Source of the DNA: an uncultured Alphaproteobacteria bacterium
GTDB taxonomy: Bacteria > Pseudomonadota > Alphaproteobacteria > Rs-D84
Reading direction: 5' to 3'
Assembly: GCA_944389685.1 (NCBI GenBank)
Contig: CALXNF010000047.1
Coordinates: forward strand, 1 to 7,033
DNA length: 7,033 nt
Below are positions 1 to 6,047 of the stretch, one piece after another. The notes below the pieces were generated by a model, which saw only the letters and a list, made by a program, of their open reading frames with translations, had not been told where the DNA came from and made no database searches. Position 1 is the first letter of the stretch; every line of letters starts with the position of its first letter. Position numbers and translations under genes: made by a program.

Positions 1-593
1 TACATATATCAAAACCTTGGTTGACACCAACGTCCGCGGCACTGCGGTTTTTAGAACAAAAGAAAAAGTGGTGTGAACGTATTTTTAATAATGCGCCACA
101 GAAAGCGTTGATTGCATCTGGGGATGAAATAGAATTTTTAGGTTATAAAGTGCAATTACTGCATGATGCTTCGCGGCGTGCAAATACTTTTAATGTAAAT
201 GTTGACGGAAACGCGATACTGATAGTTGGGGGCGGCGAAGATATGTTTGAAAGACGGGTCAGAGATTTTATTAAAAGCCAATTCTTAGTTGTCGTAAAAC
301 AGATGATTCATGCAGCACCGCGTGAATTCTGGCCGAAAAGAATCGCCGTGCGTGATACTACGTCGCGTTGGGGCAGTTGTTCTACCAGTGGAACGATGTC
401 TTTTTCATGGCGGTTGGCGTTTGCACCCGTGGATGTTATGCGGTATGTGGTTATGCATGAGCTAGCACATCAAAAACACATGGATCATTCCCCAGCGTTT
501 TGGCATCAAGTATCTGAATTATACGGTTTTGGGGTTGAACGGGCAAAGCGTTGGTTGAACGTTCATGGCGCGGAACTACATAAATATTTCTAA
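1..593 (+). CDS. YgjP-like zinc metallopeptidase (DUF45/M48-type), 5' end cut off by the window
   Basis: This is the C-terminal part of a YgjP-like (PF01863, SprT/M48-related) metallopeptidase, predicted cytoplasmic and of unknown substrate. The reading frame is open to the left edge. The codons from base 3 read HISKPW and run straight into the family-typical segment with Lys- and Trp-rich LEQKKKWCERI, so the TTG at 21 is an internal Leu codon and the true start lies upstream. Counting from base 21, RWGSC is at residues 116-120, the zinc motif HELAH at 146-150 (His, His and catalytic Glu), and the third ligand is probably H156 in HSPAFW. The order RWGSC, SFSWRL, HELAH, HSPAFW is the family signature. 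The gene ends with TAA at 591-593. There is no signal peptide or membrane segment in the visible part. The family assignment is firm; the biological role is not known from the sequence. Confidence 0.93.
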   Translation, partial: HISKPWLTPTSAALRFLEQKKKWCERIFNNAPQKALIASGDEIEFLGYKVQLLHDASRRANTFNVNVDGNAILIVGGGEDMFERRVRDFIKSQFLVVVKQMIHAAPREFWPKRIAVRDTTSRWGSCSTSGTMSFSWRLAFAPVDVMRYVVMHELAHQKHMDHSPAFWHQVSELYGFGVERAKRWLNVHGAELHKYF

Positions 594-673
594 TAAATAC
601 TTGAAAAACGCCTATTTTCCAGTAATATGAGAAACATGATAGTTGAAAAGTTCTTATTTATTGCTTTCCATCA

Positions 674-687
674 CGCCCGTCGGGGCG
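674..687 (+). terminator. Short GC hairpin, possible weak terminator after the metallopeptidase gene
   Basis: Five G/C pairs (CGCCC at 674-678 with GGGCG at 683-687) close a 4-nt GTCG loop in an otherwise AT-rich spacer. No clean T-tract follows (ACTGTTTATAGCG), so this would be a poor intrinsic terminator. It also lies just upstream of the hisS promoter and could be a protein-binding or boundary element. It is offered only as a visible structure. Confidence 0.3.
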
Positions 688-715
688 ACTGTTTATAGCG
701 TTTTATACTTTCTTA

Positions 716-724
716 TGATATAAT
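716..724 (+). promoter_or_regulatory. Extended -10 promoter for hisS-prfA
   Basis: TGATATAAT is a perfect TGnTATAAT extended -10 element, with the hexamer at 719-724. No good -35 is seen 16-18 nt upstream, as expected of extended -10 promoters. Transcription would start near 731, giving a leader of about 54 nt before the hisS ATG at 785. Confidence 0.6.
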
Positions 725-784
725 GTTTGTGATTAAAATAATGCCACAGGTAATTTGTATGGCAGAAGAAATAGGATTAAAAAA

Positions 785-2077
785 ATGGAACTTAAACCGA
801 CAAAAACTTTATCTGGATTTATAGAATTGTTGCCTTTGCAACAAAGGTGCTTTGATGAATGTGCGGTACGTATGCAAAGCGTCTTAAAAACGGCCGGGTT
901 TGCTCATCTTGATTTGCCTGCAATTGAACGGGCAGAAGTTTTAACCGATAAAGATAATTGGGATGAAATAGAAACTCAGATGTTCTTGTTCCAAAAAGGT
1001 GATACTAAAATGGGTTTGCGCTATGACGGAACAGTTGGATTGTCTCGTTATGTCGCAGGACATTTGAATGAATTGGCTTTCCCATTCCGGGCATACCAAT
1101 TTGCGCGTAATTATCGTGGTGAACGTCCACAACGTGGTCGCTATCGTGAGTTTTATCAGATGGATTTGGATATCTTGGGAATAGATGCTCTGTCTGAGAA
1201 TTATGATGCAGAAATCGTTGCTACGTTGGCAAAAGCATATGAATCTGTCGAAGAATTTATCGGACCTGTAAATGTCCGCGTTGGTAATCGTAGGTTCTGG
1301 AATGCGATGTTCGCTAAATTTAACTTAACAGCAGAACAAAGTCGCGCGGCATTTGTTTTAATCGATAAAAAAGACAAAATTTCCGATTTTTATGAAGGGC
1401 TTGTTGAAGCTGTCGGCAAAGAAGTGGCAGATGAAATAAATAACGTATTTTCAAAGGGTTATAAATCTTTTGCGGGCCGGTCCGAAGCGATAGATAATGC
1501 AATCGTAGAGATGGATTCATTTATGGATTTATTAAATTCTATGGGAATAAAGAATGCAAAAATAGATTTAGGTATTATGCGTGGTCATGCGTATTATACG
1601 GGAATTGTTTTTGAGTTTTTCTTAGATAATTTCCCTGAGTTGGGGGCGATTGGTGGTGGTGGCAGATATGAAGATTTAGCGTCTAAGTTTTCAAAGACGA
1701 AAATCATAGGCGTGGGTGCCGCGGTTGGTTTTTCTCGTTTAATGGTTGCGTTGCTGGACGAAAATAAAATAGATCTATCCAAATTTGAAAACCCTGTTCG
1801 TGCCGCGGTTTTGGTAATGGGGCAGGCGCAGGTGCCGTATGCTATGCGCGTATTGGCGGCGTTGCGTGGTGAAGGCATAGTTGCCGTTCCATATTTAGAC
1901 GCCAATAAAAAATTCAAAAATCAGATTGAATTTTCAGATAAGATAAAAGCTGATTACAGCGTGATTATCGGAGATTCAGAACGTGAATCAGAAATGTTGG
2001 CGGTAAAAAATATGAAAACTGGTGAACAGCAAAATCTGAATTTGTTTGATACGATTAGTACATTAAAATTGAGATAA
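785..2077 (+). CDS. hisS: Histidyl-tRNA synthetase
   Basis: Class II synthetase that charges tRNA-His using ATP and histidine in the cytoplasm. The start chosen is ATG 785, preceded by an AGGA Shine-Dalgarno at 773-776 (8-nt gap). An in-frame TTG at 755 would add 10 residues but has no such support. The protein is 430 aa, normal for HisRS. Motif 2 is at about 107-124 (RGERPQRGRYREF, with the ERPQ that in E. coli contacts the tRNA acceptor end). The HisA motif RGHAYYTGIVFE is at 266-277 and GGGGRYEDL is at 290-298. Motif 3 is GAAVGFSRL (about 311-319), with Ser-Arg where many HisRS have Glu-Arg. Residues from about 338 form the HGTP anticodon-binding domain (ALRGEGI, KNMKTGEQQ), which rules out the regulatory paralogue HisZ. 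It ends with tandem TAA codons, 4 nt before prfA, so the two are probably co-transcribed. Confidence 0.96.
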   Translation: MELKPTKTLSGFIELLPLQQRCFDECAVRMQSVLKTAGFAHLDLPAIERAEVLTDKDNWDEIETQMFLFQKGDTKMGLRYDGTVGLSRYVAGHLNELAFPFRAYQFARNYRGERPQRGRYREFYQMDLDILGIDALSENYDAEIVATLAKAYESVEEFIGPVNVRVGNRRFWNAMFAKFNLTAEQSRAAFVLIDKKDKISDFYEGLVEAVGKEVADEINNVFSKGYKSFAGRSEAIDNAIVEMDSFMDLLNSMGIKNAKIDLGIMRGHAYYTGIVFEFFLDNFPELGAIGGGGRYEDLASKFSKTKIIGVGAAVGFSRLMVALLDENKIDLSKFENPVRAAVLVMGQAQVPYAMRVLAALRGEGIVAVPYLDANKKFKNQIEFSDKIKADYSVIIGDSERESEMLAVKNMKTGEQQNLNLFDTISTLKLR

Positions 2078-2081
2078 TAAA

Positions 2082-3146
2082 ATGGTTATAGACGAGAAAT
2101 TAAAAGAAATTCAAACGCGATCGGCTGAAATAGAAAGCCAGATGAATTCTGGAACTGTTGATGGTGCTGAATTGACCAAGTTGTCTAAGGAATATTCGCG
2201 TTTGTCGGAAATTTTACCGCTGATAAATGAATATTTTCAGACGAAGCAGGGCATAGCAGACGCCAATGAAATGTTGCATGATGAAGAGTTAAAATCAATT
2301 GCATCAGAACAAATGGTTGAGTTAAATCATAAGCTGCCTGAAATAGAAAAGAATTTACAAATTGCCTTGTTGCCGCGTGACGAGGCGGATGATAACGGTG
2401 CAATTATGGAAATTCGTGCAGGTGTTGGCGGTGAAGAATCTGCGTTGTTTGCCGGGGATTTGTATAATCAGTATAAATCGTATGCTTTACGAAATGGTTG
2501 GAAGGTAGAAGTTATCGAAGAAAATGCAACGTCTTTGCGTGGTTATAAAGAGATTGTTTTTAAAATAGACGGTGCCGGTGCATACGGCAGAATGAAATTC
2601 GAATCGGGAATTCATCGTGTTCAGCGTGTTCCAGAAACCGAGGCAGGTGGTCGTATTCATACCAGCGCAGCATCAGTCGCTGTTATGCCAGAGGCAAAAG
2701 ATATTGACGTTGTAATTGACGATAAAGATATCAGAATTGATGTTTTCCGTGCGTCTGGGGCAGGTGGTCAGCACGTAAATAAGACTGATAGTGCTGTTCG
2801 TATTACCCATTTCCCGACCGGTATAGTTGTGACGTGTCAAAATGAACGCAGTCAATTCCAAAATAAAGCAGCGGCTATGGATGTTTTGCGTTCAAAATTA
2901 TATGAAAAGCAACGTGAAGAGCAGGTAAATGCAAGCAATGCATCACGTAAATCAATGGTTGGTTCTGGTGATAGAAGTGAAAAAATTAGAACTTATAATT
3001 TTCCAGAACAACGTGTCACAGACCACCGTATAAAATTGACATTGTATAAATTAGATGACATTTTGGCGGGTGGCCCAGCGTTAGATGAAATGATTGATGC
3101 TTTGATTACGGCAGATCAATTAGAGCGTCTTGCGAATATGGAATAA
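2082..3146 (+). CDS. prfA: Peptide chain release factor 1
   Basis: RF1 recognises UAA and UAG in the ribosomal A site and triggers release of the finished protein. The protein is 354 aa, the usual length. The N-terminal helical domain (about 1-100) is followed by the PCRF region with GVGGEESALFAGDL (114-127). The stop-codon reading tripeptide is P-E-T at 184-186 in HRVQRVPETE; it fits the RF1 PxT pattern (RF2 would have SPF). The peptidyl-tRNA hydrolysis motif GGQ is at 228-230 in RASGAGGQHVNKTDSAVR. A frameshift site like that of prfB is absent. ATG 2082 has only a weak GAGA ribosome-binding site overlapping the end of hisS, consistent with translational coupling to it. The gene ends at TAA 3144-3146, which begins the A-run of the following terminator. 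The methyltransferase gene prmC, often next to prfA, is not here. Confidence 0.97.
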   Translation: MVIDEKLKEIQTRSAEIESQMNSGTVDGAELTKLSKEYSRLSEILPLINEYFQTKQGIADANEMLHDEELKSIASEQMVELNHKLPEIEKNLQIALLPRDEADDNGAIMEIRAGVGGEESALFAGDLYNQYKSYALRNGWKVEVIEENATSLRGYKEIVFKIDGAGAYGRMKFESGIHRVQRVPETEAGGRIHTSAASVAVMPEAKDIDVVIDDKDIRIDVFRASGAGGQHVNKTDSAVRITHFPTGIVVTCQNERSQFQNKAAAMDVLRSKLYEKQREEQVNASNASRKSMVGSGDRSEKIRTYNFPEQRVTDHRIKLTLYKLDDILAGGPALDEMIDALITADQLERLANME

Positions 3147-3182
3147 AAAAAAGAGGTCGCGATTTTATGCGACCCATTTTTT
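3145..3182. terminator. Bidirectional intrinsic terminator between prfA and the convergent outer-membrane gene
   Basis: GGTCGC (3155-3160) pairs perfectly with GCGACC (3169-3174) around an 8-nt loop. Read rightwards it is followed by six T (3177-3182) for prfA. Read leftwards it is followed by eight T (the complement of A 3145-3152) for the minus-strand gene. Each tract overlaps or abuts the stop codon of the opposing gene, so a single hairpin serves both. Confidence 0.85.
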
Positions 3183-4311
3183 AGAATATGTATTTCAGAT
3201 TAAAACCACCGCTCCAACCTGTATGACCGCCGTCTCTGCGATTTATATTTAATCCGATATTAAATCTATCTATACTTTTTTCTATTCCTATACCATATTC
3301 AGCATAATCTTTAATGGATAAATCCTCTTGTTGAATTCCATTTATTAAGACAATACCGCCATGCCCCATCATAAATGCGTATCTAAAATTAAAAGATGCA
3401 AACCACATTTTCCCTATGTGCTTAATAGCACGAAATTCTGGGGCTATTTCAAACATATTTATATTTTGATTGGCAATATTTGCGTCTGTGCTGGATATAT
3501 AGTTAGCCGAACCAAGCCAAGTATATCCCGCATAAACGCCTGGTTGTAATGTGAAAGAGTCATCAATTGCGATATTGTAAGTCGCATTTATTGCTGCCCC
3601 TAACCAAGCATTGGCAAATTCATCGCTTAAATAATCATTTGTTATTTTGTTATATAAAGTACCTGCGTTTGCGGCAAAAGAAAGATTAAAACTTTTAATA
3701 TTATATCCAGTATATATACCGAAAAAACCGCCATTTTCATCAATTTTTAGGGTTGAGTTTTTTTGATTGCTGCCTACAAAGCCACCAAAAATTCCCCATT
3801 CAGAAATACCTATTCCATATTGAGCTTCACCGCCAGCTAAGCCCAGCATTATCAAGTCTGTATCGGTATCTAGTTCTTCATAGCCTTTAAATTTAACGTC
3901 CTCGTCAAAATGTTGCCACGTTAACCACGCGCTGTTGATTTCTGGACGGTTCAATTCAAGTGATTGCGCGTCAGTTTCAGAAATTTCATCCCCGCCATTC
4001 CTGCCGATTGGTGTAATTGTTTCTTCGTCGCCGAACTCTCCGTAAAGATGAGGTCTTCCATACATAGGCAGGGTACCATATAAATATACATCATTATCAG
4101 AATGTCTTACAAATTTAGAACGCCCCCCAAGTGCAGCCGCAGCAGTTCCTTCAAATGTTTGCATAGCGTTCGTCATAATCGAATGTTGAATAGACGTTAT
4201 GTTATCTGTTGTAAAGGTATTTGCATGGGTTGGCATAAGAACTTCTGTAGCAAGAACGTTGTTCACAGATAAAAAAAACGTAAAAAATGCAAGCAAGGAT
4301 ATTTTTTTCAT
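3181..4311 (-). CDS. Secreted outer-membrane beta-barrel protein, autotransporter-domain-like
   Basis: A 376-aa protein beginning with a clear Sec signal peptide: MKK, a hydrophobic core LLAFFTFFLS, and probable cleavage after VLA at 19-21. From about residue 150 onward it is made of alternating polar/aromatic segments (GIGISEWGIFGGFVG, GGFFGIYTGYNI, LSFAANAGTLYN, FTLQPGVYAGYTWLG, WFASFNFRYAF, FNIGLNINRR). It ends GGFNLKYIF, a terminal Phe as in strands recognised by the Bam assembly machinery. This resembles a PF03797 autotransporter barrel. The part before the barrel (about 22-140) is too short for a large passenger and includes a YLYG..MYG..HLYG stretch (76-91). No specific function can be named. 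The start ATG has a strong GAGAGAG ribosome-binding site (4314-4320, minus strand). The gene is transcribed alone, divergent from aroK and convergent with prfA. The outer-membrane location is inferred from sequence pattern only. Confidence 0.8.
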   Translation of the reverse strand: MKKISLLAFFTFFLSVNNVLATEVLMPTHANTFTTDNITSIQHSIMTNAMQTFEGTAAAALGGRSKFVRHSDNDVYLYGTLPMYGRPHLYGEFGDEETITPIGRNGGDEISETDAQSLELNRPEINSAWLTWQHFDEDVKFKGYEELDTDTDLIMLGLAGGEAQYGIGISEWGIFGGFVGSNQKNSTLKIDENGGFFGIYTGYNIKSFNLSFAANAGTLYNKITNDYLSDEFANAWLGAAINATYNIAIDDSFTLQPGVYAGYTWLGSANYISSTDANIANQNINMFEIAPEFRAIKHIGKMWFASFNFRYAFMMGHGGIVLINGIQQEDLSIKDYAEYGIGIEKSIDRFNIGLNINRRDGGHTGWSGGFNLKYIF

Positions 4312-4349
4312 TTCTCTCTCATTTTTTGTAATTATATTTTTATTAGAAT

Positions 4350-4358
4350 ATTATACCA
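4350..4358 (-). promoter_or_regulatory. Extended -10 promoter of the outer-membrane protein gene
   Basis: The minus strand reads TGGTATAAT, a perfect extended -10 (hexamer on plus bases 4350-4355). No good -35 is present 16-18 nt upstream. Transcription would begin near 4343, leaving a leader of about 30 nt before the ATG. The 11-mer TGTGGTATAAT (plus 4350-4360) recurs exactly at 6031-6041 in front of the candidate small RNA. Confidence 0.65.
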
Positions 4359-4411
4359 CATTTTTTTATTTATTAAATAAAAAGCATTTAATTCCTGCAG
4401 AAGGTTTTCTG

Positions 4412-4440
4412 TTGAGAAACACTGTATTTTTTATTAAAAT
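4412..4440 (+). promoter_or_regulatory. Predicted aroK-mscL promoter
   Basis: TTGAGA (4412-4417) and TAAAAT (4435-4440) are separated by exactly 17 nt, each a 5/6 match to the sigma-70 consensus. The predicted start of transcription (near 4447) falls between the two candidate aroK start codons at 4443 and 4449, so the mRNA would have almost no leader. Confidence 0.5.
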
Positions 4441-4442
4441 TA

Positions 4443-5003
4443 ATGATTATGAAAGAGAATTTGATATTAGATAAACCAATAGTAATGGTCGGTTTAATGG
4501 GGGCCGGTAAAACCAGTGTAGGGCGGGCATTGGCGCGTCGTCTAGGAATGCCTTTTGTAGATTCTGATAAAGAGATTGAGACTGCCGCTGGGTGCAGCGT
4601 GGTTGATATTTTTTCGTTGTACGGAGAAGCCGAGTTTCGTAGGGCCGAACAACGTGTAATCAGCAGAATTTTTGATACGCCGCCAACTTTAAAAATAATT
4701 TCAACGGGAGAAGGGGCTTTTATCACAGCGGCTGTGCGAGATATGGTTTTAAAAAATGCGATATCCATATGGTTAAAGGCGGATTTAGACTTATTAGTGA
4801 AAAGGACGAACTTTCGTGATACTCGACCGCAACTTTTACATACAGATAGCCGTAAAATTTTGGCACAACTTATTGAAGATAGGTATGATATTTATGCTAT
4901 GGCAGACATTATGGTCGAGACGAAAGATGAAAGTTTGCGAAAAACTCTTGATAAGGTAGTTACTGCAATAAAAGAATATCAAAAAGGACAAAAAAATGGC
5001 TAA
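4443..5003 (+). CDS. aroK: Shikimate kinase, with an altered GGG motif
   Basis: Phosphorylates shikimate to shikimate 3-phosphate with ATP, the fifth step of the chorismate pathway, in the cytoplasm. The 186-aa protein has the family layout: Walker A GLMGAGKTS (17-25), the shikimate-site VDSDKE with D40 and D42, FRRAE with R66 (65-69), the lid RDTRPQL with R125/R128, and EDRYDIYAMAD with R147. The usual GGG that lines the shikimate site reads G-E-G at 89-91 (codon GAA 4710-4712). This could be a lineage variant, a functional loss or a sequencing error; everything else looks intact. ATG 4443 and ATG 4449 are both possible starts and neither has a Shine-Dalgarno. Given the promoter position, 4449 fits a near-leaderless start. 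It overlaps mscL by 8 nt. The common partner aroB does not follow. Confidence 0.93.
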   Translation: MIMKENLILDKPIVMVGLMGAGKTSVGRALARRLGMPFVDSDKEIETAAGCSVVDIFSLYGEAEFRRAEQRVISRIFDTPPTLKIISTGEGAFITAAVRDMVLKNAISIWLKADLDLLVKRTNFRDTRPQLLHTDSRKILAQLIEDRYDIYAMADIMVETKDESLRKTLDKVVTAIKEYQKGQKNG

Positions 5004-5544
5004 AAACAAATTATTAAGCGAGTTCAGGGCTTTTATAGAGCGTGGCAGTGCTATTGATATGGCTGTCGGTATAATTGTCGGCAGCGTTATGACCAGCGTG
5101 GTAAATTCTTTGGTTAAAGATATAATAATGCCGCCTATAGGAATGTTGCTAGGAAATATTGATTTTTCTCAATTTTTTATCGTTTTATCTGGTGGTGCTG
5201 CAGGCGCACATTATAACACCGTTGCGGAGGCTCAGGCTGCTGGGGCGGTAACTATGAATGTGGGGACGTTTTTAAATACAGTAGTCAGCTTTTTTATAAC
5301 AATGTTCGCAATATTTATATTTGTAAGAATAATGAATAAAGTTAGATTAAGTAAAGCTGTTACCACAAGAACGTGTCCATATTGCAAATCAAAAATAAAT
5401 GCAGAAGCATCTAAATGCCCAAATTGTTGTTCGGCTGTTGTCCCAGAGAAAATTGCACCAAGTGAGCTGCAACAAGGTTTGGAAAAAATAACAAAAATCG
5501 CAAAAAAGAAAGTTAAAAAAATTACAAAAATAACAAAAAGATAA
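4996..5544 (+). CDS. mscL: Large-conductance mechanosensitive channel MscL with C-terminal zinc ribbon
   Basis: Inner-membrane homopentameric channel that opens under membrane tension to release solutes on osmotic downshock. The N-terminal helix (KNKLLSEFRAFIERG) is followed by TM1 at about 18-45, which includes the typical AVGIIVG and DIIMPPIG. A periplasmic loop with GVIDF-like GNIDFSQF follows, then TM2 at about 90-113. The channel part ends near residue 115. Typical MscL is about 130-150 aa, but this one is 182 because of an added cytoplasmic zinc ribbon: C127-x2-C130-x10-C141-x2-C144 in CPYC...CPNC. A lysine-rich tail with repeated KITK units (163-182) then ends the protein. The function of the ribbon and tail is unknown; metal binding is inferred from cysteine spacing. 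ATG 4996 lies inside the end of aroK and has its own good AAGGA ribosome-binding site (4984-4988, 7-nt gap), so the two genes share a transcript. Confidence 0.95.
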   Translation: MAKNKLLSEFRAFIERGSAIDMAVGIIVGSVMTSVVNSLVKDIIMPPIGMLLGNIDFSQFFIVLSGGAAGAHYNTVAEAQAAGAVTMNVGTFLNTVVSFFITMFAIFIFVRIMNKVRLSKAVTTRTCPYCKSKINAEASKCPNCCSAVVPEKIAPSELQQGLEKITKIAKKKVKKITKITKR

Positions 5545-5545
5545 T

Positions 5546-5563
5546 TATACTTTATAAAGTATA
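5546..5563. repeat. 18-bp perfect palindrome directly after mscL
   Basis: TATACTTTA followed by its exact complement TAAAGTATA, starting 2 nt after the mscL stop codon. It is AT-only except for one C/G pair on each side. It could be an operator-like site or a weak RNA hairpin ahead of the true terminator. In AT-rich DNA some such palindromes occur by chance. Confidence 0.45.
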
Positions 5564-5577
5564 TTATTAAGCTTATG

Positions 5578-5604
5578 AAAGCGGGGCATTCATCCTCGTT
5601 TTTT
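5578..5604 (+). terminator. Intrinsic terminator of the aroK-mscL operon
   Basis: AAAGCGGGG (5578-5586) pairs with CCTCGTTTT (5594-5602), including two G-U pairs, around a 7-nt loop (CATTCAT). The stem runs into six consecutive T (5599-5604). The position, 34 nt after the mscL stop, suits the end of this transcript. Confidence 0.75.
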
Positions 5605-5632
5605 GTTCGTCTTTATATATGCTCTTAGAAAA

Positions 5633-5932
5633 TTTGTTGGGATTATGTATAGTTTGTGCTTTGGTTTTTTGTTGGGAGCTTATATATGAACTAGCTGTCT
5701 TTCAAATAAATTTGATGTATGTAATTGTGAATGCCAAAATAAAAAAGTAATTTCCCGCGTATGCAACTGCTGCTAGGTTCCCAACAATGCTTGATTTTGT
5801 GCTCTTATATAGCGTGTTTTTCTATGTTTGTAAGCAAAAAAAACTTGAAGAATAGGGTAGTTTCGTTTTGTGTTGGGGCTTAATATCGGTGCTTTTAGGT
5901 GATGAACGTTGAGTTGTGTGTTAGGTCTTATT
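5633..5932 (+). repeat. Loose short repeat, consensus near TTTGTTGGGGCTTATAT
   Basis: Related stretches occur at 5633-5650 (TTTGTTGGGATTATGTAT), 5668-5688 (TTTGTTGGGAGCTTATATAT), 5791-5812 (core missing), 5866-5887 (TTTTGTGTTGGGGCTTAATA) and 5912-5932 (more divergent). Spacing is irregular. The first two copies are the most alike. The copies may be decayed repeats, or similarity favoured by the G+T-rich composition. Confidence 0.3.
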
Positions 5933-6030
5933 TTTGCTTAAGCTGTAAGTTTTAAAACAGCGGAAAATACAATTTGTTTGCTAGGAAGCGGGACGTCGGT
6001 TTATTTTTTTGTATGAAACAACACTTGGTT

Positions 6031-6041
6031 TGTGGTATAAT
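6031..6041 (+). promoter_or_regulatory. Extended -10 promoter of the candidate small RNA
   Basis: TGTGGTATAAT, containing a perfect TGnTATAAT extended -10 (hexamer 6036-6041). The same 11 bases form the promoter core of the outer-membrane protein gene at 4350-4360 on the other strand. Transcription would start near 6048. No strong -35 is visible. Confidence 0.5.
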
Positions 6042-6047
6042 TATATA

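Noticed and set aside
21..23. TTG as start of the metallopeptidase gene
   Set aside because: The frame is open to the window edge and the upstream codons (HISKPW) continue the family-like sequence, so the gene is simply truncated.
755..784. TTG start that would extend HisRS by 10 residues
   Set aside because: ATG 785 has an AGGA site at good spacing and begins at the conserved N-terminus; the extension would have no comparable support.
741..824. Short upstream reading frame (27 codons, MPQVIC...) overlapping the hisS start, a possible His-leader peptide
   Set aside because: It contains no His codon, has no ribosome-binding site at its ATG, and no attenuator hairpin lies between it and hisS.
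5771..5790. GGTTC-containing segment considered as a tRNA T-arm
   Set aside because: The loop does not match the T-loop consensus and no acceptor or anticodon stems fit around it.
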